Origin: Flavobacterium psychrophilum
Lineage (GTDB): Bacteria; Bacteroidota; Bacteroidia; Flavobacteriales; Flavobacteriaceae
Direction of reading: 5' to 3'
Assembly: GCA_945907225.1 (NCBI GenBank)
Contig: CAMDSN010000058.1
Span: 1 to 8,782 of the forward strand
DNA length: 8,782 bases
Shown here piece by piece: positions 1 through 7,048 of the stretch; position 1 is the stretch's first letter; each line of letters opens with the position of its first letter. A program made the position numbers and the translations under genes. Under the pieces are notes generated by a model. It made no database searches. It was not told where the DNA came from and saw nothing but the letters and a program-made list of their open reading frames with translations.

Positions 1-1259
1 TCATATACTTTAATTATTCCTTTATCCCAAGAGGCTTGGTCTTCATTAAAACTTGTGCCAAAAGCATCGTGTAAAGTAAAATCCATTACCGATGGTAAAT
101 AGGAATTAAAACTTTGAATAGCTCCAATTTTACTATCTTTTTGCCAATAAGCCATTTGCGCTTGATTATGCATCCAGACTTCACCAACAATATTAAAATG
201 CGGGTATTCATCGGTGATTGCTTTGGTCCATTTGGAAATTCCTTCCTTGTCGTTATAGGAATATGTATCTACTCTAAACCCATCCAAATCGGCATATTCA
301 ATCCACCAAATTGCATTTTGTATCAGGTAATTTAAAACTAACGGATTGGATTGGTTTAAATCGGGCATTGATTTTACAAACCAACCATCCATACACTTTT
401 TAGCATCAATTTTTGAAGCATTGATATCAAATTGCGATGTCATTCTGTAGTTAGATTGTGTGAACTCTGGAAATTGATGTACCCAATCTTTAGTAGGCAA
501 GTCTTTATACATCCAATGTTGCCAACCCCAATGATTGGTTACATAATCCATGATATTTTTCATTCCTTTTTTATGTAATTCTTCACTTAATCTAAGATAA
601 TCCTTATTGGTTCCATATCGCGGATCAATTTTATAAACATCCGATTGGCCATAGCCATGATAGGAATAGCTTTCATCATTGTCTTCACAAAGAGGTGTAC
701 ACCAAATAGCGGTTGCACCTAATTCTTTGATATAATCTAAATGATTAATTATACCTTCAATATCGCCACCATGTCTTCCGCCAGGCAAATTACGATTGGC
801 TTTTTCAGTAGCTTCAGCTGAACTGTCGTTGTTTGGATTTCCATTGGCAAATCGGTCCGACATAATAAGATAAATAACATCCGAGCTATCATAACTTTTT
901 CTGAATTTAGAATTCTCTCTTCTTGCTTTAATAGAATAGTTTCTAGTAAATGATTTTTTCCCGTTTTTAAATGTAAAAATTAAATCTTGTGGAGATATAT
1001 TTTTGGTGTCAATAGTCACAAAAACATAGTTAGGATTTTCTGTTTTTTGAATGCCTTTGATGATTATTTTATTAGAAACATAAACTTCGTTTTGGGAAAT
1101 GTTCTTCCCATAGAACATAATTTGCAAATCAGCATGGTTCATTCCTTCGTACCAAAAAGGAGGTTCAACTTTGTCAATTGCTTTGCTAGTTAGGTCTTTG
1201 GCCTCGGGTTGTGCTAAAGCTGAATAAGAAATTAGGAAGAAGAAAAACACTTTTTTCAT
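1..1259 (-). CDS. Secreted GH13 alpha-amylase / neopullulanase-like enzyme, C-terminus cut by window edge
   Basis: The gene reads without a stop for 419 codons from ATG at 1259 and runs off position 1. Residues 1-16 look like a signal peptide (MKK, a run of Phe, then SALA before Gln17). There is no Cys at the cleavage site, so the enzyme is probably soluble and periplasmic like SusA. Residues about 30-112 resemble the cyclomaltodextrinase N-terminal domain (VEPPFWYEGM at 31-40). The GH13 barrel follows: calcium-loop-like SDRFANGNPNND (134-145), region I DYVTNH (238-243), MPDLN (298-302), region II DGFRVDTYSY with nucleophile D331, and region III GEVW with acid/base E360. The third catalytic Asp and the C-terminal domain lie outside the window. 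The likely job is hydrolysing alpha-1,4 (perhaps alpha-1,6) bonds of maltodextrins to maltose. It is the last visible gene of the minus-strand cluster, 92 bp after the GH65 gene and behind a large hairpin. The GH13 family is secure; exact specificity is inferred. Confidence 0.93.
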   Translation of the reverse strand, partial: MKKVFFFFLISYSALAQPEAKDLTSKAIDKVEPPFWYEGMNHADLQIMFYGKNISQNEVYVSNKIIIKGIQKTENPNYVFVTIDTKNISPQDLIFTFKNGKKSFTRNYSIKARRENSKFRKSYDSSDVIYLIMSDRFANGNPNNDSSAEATEKANRNLPGGRHGGDIEGIINHLDYIKELGATAIWCTPLCEDNDESYSYHGYGQSDVYKIDPRYGTNKDYLRLSEELHKKGMKNIMDYVTNHWGWQHWMYKDLPTKDWVHQFPEFTQSNYRMTSQFDINASKIDAKKCMDGWFVKSMPDLNQSNPLVLNYLIQNAIWWIEYADLDGFRVDTYSYNDKEGISKWTKAITDEYPHFNIVGEVWMHNQAQMAYWQKDSKIGAIQSFNSYLPSVMDFTLHDAFGTSFNEDQASWDKGIIKVY

Positions 1260-1274
1260 AGTTCGCTATTTATA

Positions 1275-1339
1275 AACCATATAAGGCATATAAGGACAAA
1301 TAAGAAAAACTTAAATGAACTTATATGCCTTATATGGTT
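1275..1339 (-). repeat. Perfect 20-bp inverted repeat (stem-loop) between GH65 and GH13 genes
   Basis: The left arm AACCATATAAGGCATATAAG (1275-1294) is exactly reverse-complementary to 1320-1339, with a 25-nt loop. Each arm is itself built from a 9-bp unit, CATATAAGG, in tandem: two full copies at 1278-1295. In the minus-strand transcript the stem starts 12 nt after the GH65 stop codon and ends 15 nt before the amylase ATG. No T-run follows the stem, so it is not a textbook intrinsic terminator. It could be an mRNA processing or stability element, a partial terminator or attenuator that lowers amylase expression, or a dispersed intergenic repeat. The structure is certain from the sequence; the role is inferred. 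Confidence 0.9.
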
Positions 1340-1351
1340 CAATTAATTATT

Positions 1352-3655
1352 TTATACTGTTACCAAACTATTTGGCTCGACCGAAACTTCTTTGCCATTT
1401 ACAAAAACAGAAATTCTAGTATCACCTTCAAGAGTAAAATTAGTTTCATGTTGATGAACGGAAACTTTCAAAATTTGGTTTCTAAAATTGATTTTAAAGG
1501 AATACCCATTCCACTCTTTCGGAATTCTTGGTTTGAAATGCAGGGCATTATTTTTGACTCTCATTCCGCCAAAACCTTCTACAATACTCATCCAAGTCCC
1601 TGCCATGGATGTGATGTGTAAACCTTCTTCAACTTCTTTGTTGTAATCATCCAAATCCAAACGCGAAGTTCTCAAATAGAACGTATACGCTTGTTCCATT
1701 CTGCCCAAAGTAGCTGCCTGAATAGAGTGAACACAAGGCGAAAGCGAACTTTCATGTACCGTAAAAGGTTCGTAGAAATCGAAATGTTTTTCCAGTTGTT
1801 CTTTGCTAAAATGATCTTCGAAGAAATAGAAACCTTGTAAAGTATCAGCCTGTTTGATATAAGGTGAACGCAAAATTCTGTCCCAAGACCATTTTTGATT
1901 TATTGGTCGTTGCGATTTGTCTAAATCATGCACTTTCACTAATTCTTTGTCTAAAAAACCATCTTGTTGTAAATACACATCATGCTCTTCTGAAAAAGGG
2001 AAGTACATATTGTCTGCAACTTTTTTCCAATGTCCAATTTCGGTAGCGTCTAATTTTACTTTGCTTATTATTCTTGTATAATCAGCATTGTATTCTTTCT
2101 CAACTTTGTTGATTTGCTCCATGGTATAATCAATACACCACTTGGCTAAATAATTAGTATAGAAATTATTATTGACGTTGTTTTCATATTCATTAGGGCC
2201 GGTAACGCCCAAAATAACATACTGATTTCTAAAAGTAGAAAAAGTTGCTCTTTGATGCCAAAAACGGGCAATTCCGATTAAGACTTCTAATCCTTTTTCA
2301 GGAATGTAAGAGTAGTCGCCAGTGAATCGGTAATAGTTAAAAATAGCGAAAGCGATGGCGCCATTTCTATGAATTTCTTCGAAGGTTATTTCCCATTCGT
2401 TGTGACATTCTTCACCATTCATAGTTACCATTGGATACAAAGCGGCACCATTTGTGAAACCTAATTTACCTGCATTTTCAATAGCTTTGTCTAGTTGATT
2501 GTAGCGATAAGCCAAAAGATTTCTGGCCACTTGTTGGTCTTTAGTTGCCATATAGAACGGAATGCAATAGGCTTCGGTATCCCAATAAGTAGAGCCACCA
2601 TATTTTTCTCCGGTAAATCCTTTTGGACCAATATTCAAACGGGAATCTTTACCTAAATACGTTTGATTTAAATGGAAAATATTGAAACGAATTCCTTGTT
2701 GCGCTTTTACATCGCCATCAATACTGATGTCGCTCATTTCCCAAATTTTTGCCCAAGCTGCAATTTGATTATTTACTAATTGTTCATAGCCAAATGATAC
2801 TGCTTTTGCAATAACATTTTGAGCTGCAATTTGTGTGTTTTCGTGATTCATTGAAACGGTATAACCGCCCAATTTTTGTAACGAAACTTTTTGACCTTTG
2901 GTTACAGCAACTTCATAAGTAAATTGAACTTTTTCTTTAGTTGCTTCAACATTTATCGGTGAAATTTTCAGATTTTCAGCATTAAGTAAAATACTGTTCT
3001 GCATGAAGGTTGTTGCCGTAAAATGAGTTTTGAAAGTTCTTGCCGTTACGAAAGCTTCGTTTTCTGAATGTTTAACGTTTAATGGTTCCCAAAATTTTTC
3101 TTCCCAGTTGGCATCTTCGTTGTGAACGCCGGCATCAACATAAGGTTTAAAAACTATTTTAGCATCATTGTTTAGTGGCGAGATTTCATAGTTTATTACA
3201 CCAACTTCATCCAAATCTAATGAAAGGAACCTACGAACATTTACGGCAATTTGAGTACCATTTTGTAATGTTGCTTCAAAAGAACGGTTGTAAATTCCTT
3301 CTTTCATATTAAGTTCGCGACGGAAGTTTTTCACTGTTGCGCAAGCTGCTAAATCTAATATTTCACCGTTGATTTCGATGTTGATTCCAATCCAATTAGG
3401 TGCATTTAATACTTTAGCGAAATATTCGGGATAACCATTTTTCCACCAGCCCACTTTGGTTTTGTCGGGATAATATATTCCGGCAATGTAACTACCCTGG
3501 AAAGTTTTTCCTGAATAGTATTCTTCAAAATTTGCACGTTGTCCCATAGCTCCGTTTCCGATGCTGAATAAACTTTCCGATGATTTAACTTGTTCTAAGT
3601 CAAAACCTTCTTCTATAATTGACCAGTTGTCTGGTTTGATATAATCTTGATTCAT
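1352..3655 (-). CDS. GH65 maltose phosphorylase
   Basis: A cytoplasmic enzyme of 767 residues, a normal GH65 phosphorylase length, with no signal peptide. It should cleave maltose with inorganic phosphate to glucose and beta-D-glucose-1-phosphate. Visible landmarks: an N-terminal beta-sandwich region (about 1-290), a linker, then an (alpha/alpha)6 barrel containing YWDTE (357-361), the maltose-phosphorylase-like stretch MNGEECHNEWEITFEEIHRN (412-431), GPNEYENNVNNN (486-497) whose E489 matches the family general acid (Glu487 in the Lactobacillus brevis enzyme), KQAD (601-604), and the phosphate-site motif HESSLS (634-639). A small C-terminal beta-domain closes the protein. The start is preceded by AAAAGGAAAA, a rare purine-rich Shine-Dalgarno-like stretch for this window. 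The gene follows beta-PGM by 25 bp, the partner that uses its phosphosugar, which argues for maltose (or another beta-G1P-producing alpha-glucobiose) as substrate. Trehalose, kojibiose or nigerose phosphorylase are less likely alternatives. Confidence 0.94.
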   Translation of the reverse strand: MNQDYIKPDNWSIIEEGFDLEQVKSSESLFSIGNGAMGQRANFEEYYSGKTFQGSYIAGIYYPDKTKVGWWKNGYPEYFAKVLNAPNWIGINIEINGEILDLAACATVKNFRRELNMKEGIYNRSFEATLQNGTQIAVNVRRFLSLDLDEVGVINYEISPLNNDAKIVFKPYVDAGVHNEDANWEEKFWEPLNVKHSENEAFVTARTFKTHFTATTFMQNSILLNAENLKISPINVEATKEKVQFTYEVAVTKGQKVSLQKLGGYTVSMNHENTQIAAQNVIAKAVSFGYEQLVNNQIAAWAKIWEMSDISIDGDVKAQQGIRFNIFHLNQTYLGKDSRLNIGPKGFTGEKYGGSTYWDTEAYCIPFYMATKDQQVARNLLAYRYNQLDKAIENAGKLGFTNGAALYPMVTMNGEECHNEWEITFEEIHRNGAIAFAIFNYYRFTGDYSYIPEKGLEVLIGIARFWHQRATFSTFRNQYVILGVTGPNEYENNVNNNFYTNYLAKWCIDYTMEQINKVEKEYNADYTRIISKVKLDATEIGHWKKVADNMYFPFSEEHDVYLQQDGFLDKELVKVHDLDKSQRPINQKWSWDRILRSPYIKQADTLQGFYFFEDHFSKEQLEKHFDFYEPFTVHESSLSPCVHSIQAATLGRMEQAYTFYLRTSRLDLDDYNKEVEEGLHITSMAGTWMSIVEGFGGMRVKNNALHFKPRIPKEWNGYSFKINFRNQILKVSVHQHETNFTLEGDTRISVFVNGKEVSVEPNSLVTV

Positions 3656-3680
3656 TTAATTTTCCTTTTATCATTCAATT

Positions 3681-4334
3681 TTAGTCTATGAATGCTTCTA
3701 TGAAAGAGGTATCCATAAAGGTAAAATCTTTAAAATTGTATTTTGCTTCGTGTAGAATTTTTTCATCGCCAATTCCGATACTCGTCATATTGGCAATATT
3801 AGCGGCTTGAATTCCGGCAACCGAGTCTTCAAAAACCATAGAATTCTCGTTGGTTGCATTTAATAATTTCGCAGCTCTCAAAAAAACTTCCGGATCAGGT
3901 TTTGCATTGGTTACGTCATTTCCATCAACAATGACATCGAACATTTGCAAAATTTTCACTTTTTCTAGTATTGGGCGGGCATTTTTACTAGCCGAGCCCA
4001 ATGCAATTAATTGGTTTTTTTCTTTAATAAATTCTAAAATATTGACAACACCAGGAAGAATCTCTGTTTCATCCATGTTTTCAATATAAGATAGGTAATC
4101 TTCATTTTTTTGGGTTAACCATTTGTTTTTATTTTCTTCAGAAGCTTCGATGTTTCCAAGTTTCAAGATAATATCTAAAGAACGAACACGGCTAACTCCC
4201 TTTAATTCTTCGTTGTGTTCTGGGGTAAATTCGATTCCTAAATCGCTTGCTATTTTTTGCCATGCCAAAAAATGATATTTCGCTGTGTCAACAATAACGC
4301 CATCTAGGTCGAAGATGAATGCTTTTTTTGTCAT
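3681..4334 (-). CDS. pgmB: Beta-phosphoglucomutase (HAD superfamily)
   Basis: The 217-residue protein converts beta-D-glucose-1-phosphate to glucose-6-phosphate through beta-glucose-1,6-bisphosphate, in the cytoplasm with Mg2+. Motif I FDLDGVIVDT gives nucleophile D9 and acid/base D11. The cap domain carries H21 and the KGVSR loop with R49. Motif II is GSAS (S114-S116), motif III is K145 in AKPDPEVF, and motif IV is E169-D170 in FEDSVAGIQAA. These match the Lactococcus lactis beta-PGM residues (D8, D10, H20, R49, S114, K145, E169, D170) almost number for number, which separates it from generic HAD phosphatases. Its ATG follows the transporter stop directly (TAA then ATG, no gap), so the two are almost certainly co-transcribed and probably translationally coupled. 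The GH65 gene begins 25 bp downstream, completing a phosphorolytic maltose pathway. Confidence 0.95.
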   Translation of the reverse strand: MTKKAFIFDLDGVIVDTAKYHFLAWQKIASDLGIEFTPEHNEELKGVSRVRSLDIILKLGNIEASEENKNKWLTQKNEDYLSYIENMDETEILPGVVNILEFIKEKNQLIALGSASKNARPILEKVKILQMFDVIVDGNDVTNAKPDPEVFLRAAKLLNATNENSMVFEDSVAGIQAANIANMTSIGIGDEKILHEAKYNFKDFTFMDTSFIEAFID

Positions 4335-5699
4335 TTATTTTTGTATTATGTCATCAACATCTTTCACTTTTACTACTAATACAGCTGCTATAAGAAAGCT
4401 TACTCCACTAGTAATTATAGCATAAATTGCATGGTCGTTATATAGATATTTTACTAACGGTCCACCAATTAAAGCATTGATGATTTGAGGAATTACGATA
4501 AAGAAATTAAATATTCCCATATAAACTCCCATCTTTTTTGGAGAAATGGATCCGGCTAATATGGCATAAGGCATGGATAAAATACTAGCCCAAGCGATGC
4601 CAACTCCTATCATTGAAATGATTAGCATTTCTTTATTGGGCATAAAATACATAGAAAGCAATCCTAAGCCCCCTGCAATTAATGAAATGGAATGGGTAGT
4701 TTTTCGCCCGAATTTTTTAGCAAGCATTGGTAAAAAGAACAAAGCTACTATGGCAGAAACTAAGTTATACACACCGAATATTACGCCTACCCAATCTCCT
4801 GCTTCTTGAAATGCAGCACTTGTATGGTCTTCTAAATCCAATCCGTAAATGTGTTGAGCAATTGCGGGAGTTGTAAAAACCCACATTCCAAAAAGGGCAA
4901 ACCAAGAAAAGAATTGCACCCAACTTAATTGTCTCATAGTTGTTGGCATTTTTCTGAAATCATCAAAAATATCCATCAAGCTAGATTCATTTAATTCACC
5001 ATCTTTTTCAATCGCATTTACATGTGCCTGTTCGTCTTCAAACTTGGCTAATTCTTCAGGTGAATATTCTTTTGTTGAAAATAAAGTAATCAATATTGAC
5101 CCAACTAAAATTGCTGCTCCAATAATAAAAGAAAGTACTATATGATGTGGAATTTTTCCATCTTCAGTACTATTTGAAACGCCAAACCAATTGGTTAAAA
5201 CATACGGCAACCATGAACCGATAACGGCTCCAAATCCAATAAGTGCTGTTTGAATACTAAATCCCAAAGTTCTTTGATCAGAACGTAAATTGTCTCCAAC
5301 TAATGCTCTGAAAGGTTCCATGGCAATATTAAACGACGCATCCATTACCATCAACATTCCAGCACCGACCCAAAGAGCAGGCATGAATGCAATAAAAATA
5401 TCAGCTTGCGGCATTAAAATTAAACCTACAGAAGCTAATAAAGCACCAACTAAAAAGAATGGTTTTCTTCTTCCGAATCTTCCCCAGGTATTATCGCTAT
5501 AATGACCTATTATTGGCTGAACAATTAATCCCATTAAAGGAGCGATTATCCAAAACCAGGATAATTCGTGAACATCAGCACCAAAAGTTTGTAGGATTCT
5601 GCTAGCATTAGCATTTTGAAGGGCAAAACCCATTTGTATCCCAAGGAAACCAAAACTCATGTTCCAAATTTCCCAGAAACTTAACTTACGCTTTTCCAT
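4335..5699 (-). CDS. MFS sugar transporter of the SLC45 / sucrose-porter-like type, probable maltose importer
   Basis: A 454-residue inner-membrane protein with about 12 hydrophobic segments. The signature GHYSDNTWGRFGRRKPF (65-81, containing RxGRRK between TM2 and TM3) and NIAMEPFRALVGD (124-136) are typical of plant sucrose carrier/SLC45-like major facilitator proteins. The second half repeats the loop as KKFGRK (329-333). A charged cytoplasmic loop (about 208-256, rich in Glu and Asp) separates the six-helix halves. In this family the sugar is usually carried with a proton. Context points to maltose or short maltodextrin uptake: it abuts beta-PGM with no gap and lies next to a maltose phosphorylase, a secreted amylase and a LacI regulator. 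The ATG is preceded by an AT-rich stretch without a Shine-Dalgarno sequence. Substrate is inferred from neighbours; the family call is strong. Confidence 0.9.
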   Translation of the reverse strand: MEKRKLSFWEIWNMSFGFLGIQMGFALQNANASRILQTFGADVHELSWFWIIAPLMGLIVQPIIGHYSDNTWGRFGRRKPFFLVGALLASVGLILMPQADIFIAFMPALWVGAGMLMVMDASFNIAMEPFRALVGDNLRSDQRTLGFSIQTALIGFGAVIGSWLPYVLTNWFGVSNSTEDGKIPHHIVLSFIIGAAILVGSILITLFSTKEYSPEELAKFEDEQAHVNAIEKDGELNESSLMDIFDDFRKMPTTMRQLSWVQFFSWFALFGMWVFTTPAIAQHIYGLDLEDHTSAAFQEAGDWVGVIFGVYNLVSAIVALFFLPMLAKKFGRKTTHSISLIAGGLGLLSMYFMPNKEMLIISMIGVGIAWASILSMPYAILAGSISPKKMGVYMGIFNFFIVIPQIINALIGGPLVKYLYNDHAIYAIITSGVSFLIAAVLVVKVKDVDDIIQK

Positions 5700-5725
5700 T
5701 ATCGTAATTTATTGGTTAGAAATAC

Positions 5726-5744
5726 GATAAGCGCCATGCTTATC
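5726..5744. promoter_or_regulatory. Hairpin/operator-like palindrome upstream of the MFS gene
   Basis: GATAAGC (5726-5732) and GCTTATC (5738-5744) are perfect inverted copies around a 5-bp centre. The element sits 26 bp upstream of the transporter ATG. If the gene's promoter is the one proposed at 5769-5800, this element lies in the 5' untranslated RNA and could fold. Otherwise it may be a protein-binding site. It lacks the central CG usual in LacI-family operators. Confidence 0.45.
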
Positions 5745-5761
5745 AAAACTTATTTTTTGTT

Positions 5762-5781
5762 TTCGAAGTAAAAGTATAAGC
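5762..5781. promoter_or_regulatory. Copy 1 of a shared 20-bp motif, upstream of the MFS gene
   Basis: TTCGAAGTAAAAGTATAAGC here matches 7049-7068 upstream of susC at 18 of 20 positions, differing only in the central AA versus TT. It lies 62 bp upstream of the transporter ATG. It is on the same absolute strand as the susC copy, although the two genes run in opposite directions. Two such long matches in non-coding DNA of the same locus suggest a common regulator site. Which protein binds is not shown by the sequence. Confidence 0.6.
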
Positions 5782-5800
5782 TTTGATAATTGGCAGTAAA
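5769..5800 (-). promoter_or_regulatory. Candidate promoter for the MFS-pgmB-GH65(-GH13) operon
   Basis: On the minus strand TTTA (5800-5797), a 20-bp spacer, then TACTTTTA (5776-5769) resemble the Bacteroidota pattern TTTG / TAnnTTTG, with one mismatch in each box. The predicted start would lie about 60-65 bp before the transporter ATG. The -7 box falls inside the shared 20-bp motif, so a protein bound there would block transcription. The region is AT-rich, so chance matches are likely; this is a weak call. Confidence 0.3.
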
Positions 5801-5802
5801 TA

Positions 5803-5818
5803 TATAAAAGTTTTTATA
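5803..5818. repeat. AT-rich inverted repeat downstream of lacI
   Basis: TATAAAA (5803-5809) and TTTTATA (5812-5818) form perfect 7-bp arms with a 2-bp centre, 37 bp after the lacI stop. The arms contain only A and T, and no clear T-run follows on the minus strand, so it is a poor terminator candidate. It may be a binding site or simple AT-rich background. Confidence 0.3.
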
Positions 5819-5854
5819 ATTTGGATTTACAATTGGTTTTTTTTGATAAAAAGT

Positions 5855-6874
5855 TTAAATCGTGGATTCTCTTTCAACCAATTCAGTTTCGATCACTTCA
5901 GTGCTGTATTGTTCGTCTTCTTCGTCTTCTGATTCCAATCTTTCAATAAGCATTTTAGCCGCTTTTCCACCCATTTTTATCCCATTTTGACTAACCGTTG
6001 ATATGCTTGGCGTTGAATATTTTGAAATAATCCCATCAGTAAAACCAATTATTGAAAGTTCTTCCGGTACTTTGATATTTAGTTTTCGAGCTAATTTAAT
6101 CGCTGTTACAGCAAAAATTTCATTAACAGCAAAAATGGCATCTAGGTCATTATTTACCAATAGGTCTTCGATTAAAGCTTCAAAGTTTTCGGTATCTTCA
6201 ATTTTCAGTATTAAATTCTCGTCAACATTTATATCATTATTTTTTAGCGCTTTAATATATCCTTGCGTTCTTAGTTTACCAACACTTACGTAATCAACTG
6301 TAGTTATCAAAGCTATTTTTTTAAATCCTTTATCGACAAGAAATTGAGTAGCATTAAATGCAGCTAAATTATCGTCAATAATTACTTTATCACATAAAAT
6401 GTCATTTGTAACCCGGTCAAACATGACTACTGGCATTCCTTGATTGATGACTTCTACAATATGATGAAAATCTTTCTTCTGTTGTGTTTCTTTTGAAAGC
6501 GACATGATAAAGCCGTCAATACTGCCGTTGGCTAACATTTCCATATTAATTACTTCTTTATCAAAAGATTCGTCAGATAAACAAACTAGTACATTATAAC
6601 CATTTTCATTAGCAACATTTTCAACGCCGCTAATTACGGTTGCAAAAAAGTGATGAATAATTTCAGGAATAATAATACAAATTGTCTTAGTTTTTCTGTT
6701 TTTTAAACTCAGTGCAATATTGTTAGGTTTATAGTTATAAAGTTTAGCAAACGCCTGGATTTTTTGTCTAGTATCTTCGCTAATTTCTAAGCTATTTTTT
6801 AACGATTTAGAGACGGTTGATATTGACACATCTAGTTCTTTGGCAATTTGCTTTAGCGTAACTTTTCTTTTCAT
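5855..6874 (-). CDS. LacI-family transcriptional regulator, probable maltose-responsive
   Basis: The 339-residue protein has the full LacI-family plan. An N-terminal helix-turn-helix spans about residues 6-25 (VTLKQIAKELDVSISTVSKSL), a hinge helix covers about 52-60 (IALSLKNRK), and a periplasmic-binding-protein-like sugar-sensing core starts near 64 and ends in a typical final strand (TEVIETELVERES). An acidic insert ESEDEEDE lies at about 314-321 just before that strand. The gene sits between the transporter/phosphorylase operon and the divergent susC-like gene, so it most likely controls both, with maltose or a maltodextrin as effector. This is guilt by association. Repressor versus activator cannot be told from sequence. 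It shares strand with the transporter, 155 bp apart, so read-through is possible, but separate promoters look more likely. Confidence 0.93.
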   Translation of the reverse strand: MKRKVTLKQIAKELDVSISTVSKSLKNSLEISEDTRQKIQAFAKLYNYKPNNIALSLKNRKTKTICIIIPEIIHHFFATVISGVENVANENGYNVLVCLSDESFDKEVINMEMLANGSIDGFIMSLSKETQQKKDFHHIVEVINQGMPVVMFDRVTNDILCDKVIIDDNLAAFNATQFLVDKGFKKIALITTVDYVSVGKLRTQGYIKALKNNDINVDENLILKIEDTENFEALIEDLLVNNDLDAIFAVNEIFAVTAIKLARKLNIKVPEELSIIGFTDGIISKYSTPSISTVSQNGIKMGGKAAKMLIERLESEDEEDEQYSTEVIETELVERESTI

Positions 6875-6905
6875 GGTGAGAATTTGATAAATACTTAATT
6901 CTGAA

Positions 6906-6937
6906 TAAAGGTATAGGATATTTTTTATACTATCAAT
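6906..6937 (-). promoter_or_regulatory. Candidate lacI promoter
   Basis: On the minus strand ATTG (6937-6934), a 20-bp spacer, and TACCTTTA (6913-6906) fit the Flavobacterium-type TTG / TAnnTTTG promoter, with an intact TTG and a single mismatch in the -7 box. The start would fall near 6899, leaving about 25 nt of leader before the ATG at 6874. This is the best of the three promoter candidates in the window. Confidence 0.45.
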
Positions 6938-6978
6938 TTTAGTGTTATTTTATTGTAAAAAACTAAAAGTTTTCAACA

Positions 6979-6992
6979 CGCAAACGTTTTCG
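6979..6992. promoter_or_regulatory. LacI-family operator-like palindrome
   Basis: CGCAAACGTTTTCG is symmetric about a central CG at 6 of 7 base pairs and fits the general LacI-family operator core AAnCGnTT. It lies in the 224-bp lacI-susC divergent spacer, 41 bp upstream of the candidate lacI -33 box and 21 bp upstream of the candidate susC -33 box. That position suits control of susC, lacI autoregulation, or both. The match is to a family-wide pattern; binding by this LacI protein is inferred. Confidence 0.5.
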
Positions 6993-7016
6993 AAGCACTT
7001 TTAACAAGTGTTTTTT
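6993..7016 (+). promoter_or_regulatory. Short hairpin followed by a T-run upstream of susC
   Basis: AAGCACTT (6993-7000) can pair with AAGTGTTT (7006-7013), including one G-U pair, around the 5-nt loop TTAAC. The T-run spans 7011-7016 and overlaps the 3' arm. On the plus strand this is terminator-like in shape but AT-rich and weak. It could block plus-strand read-through into susC or be a DNA-binding palindrome (CACTT-N5-AAGTG is perfect). Confidence 0.3.
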
Positions 7017-7045
7017 AGTTAAGCTCATTTTTTTACCTAAATTTA
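7014..7045 (+). promoter_or_regulatory. Candidate susC promoter
   Basis: TTTA (7014-7017), a 20-bp spacer and TAAATTTA (7038-7045) resemble TTTG / TAnnTTTG with one mismatch each, the same spacing as the MFS promoter candidate. The start would be near 7052, inside the second copy of the shared 20-bp motif, with a leader of about 45-50 nt. AT-richness makes this only a suggestion. Confidence 0.3.
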
Positions 7046-7048
7046 ACC

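Noticed and set aside
114..335. Plus-strand open frame over the amylase gene
   Set aside because: Antisense to the GH13 catalytic regions II and III, which are well conserved on the minus strand.
1275..1339. CRISPR or transposon end for the inverted repeat
   Set aside because: There is one inverted pair only, with no regularly spaced direct repeats, no transposase gene and no target-site duplication seen around it.
1325..1621. Plus-strand open frame over the end of the GH65 gene
   Set aside because: Antisense shadow of the GH65 C-terminal domain; it starts inside the inverted repeat and has no domain features.
5826..5850. Intrinsic terminator after lacI
   Set aside because: The 8-nt T-run is on the plus strand; on the lacI (minus) strand it is an A-run with no preceding GC stem.
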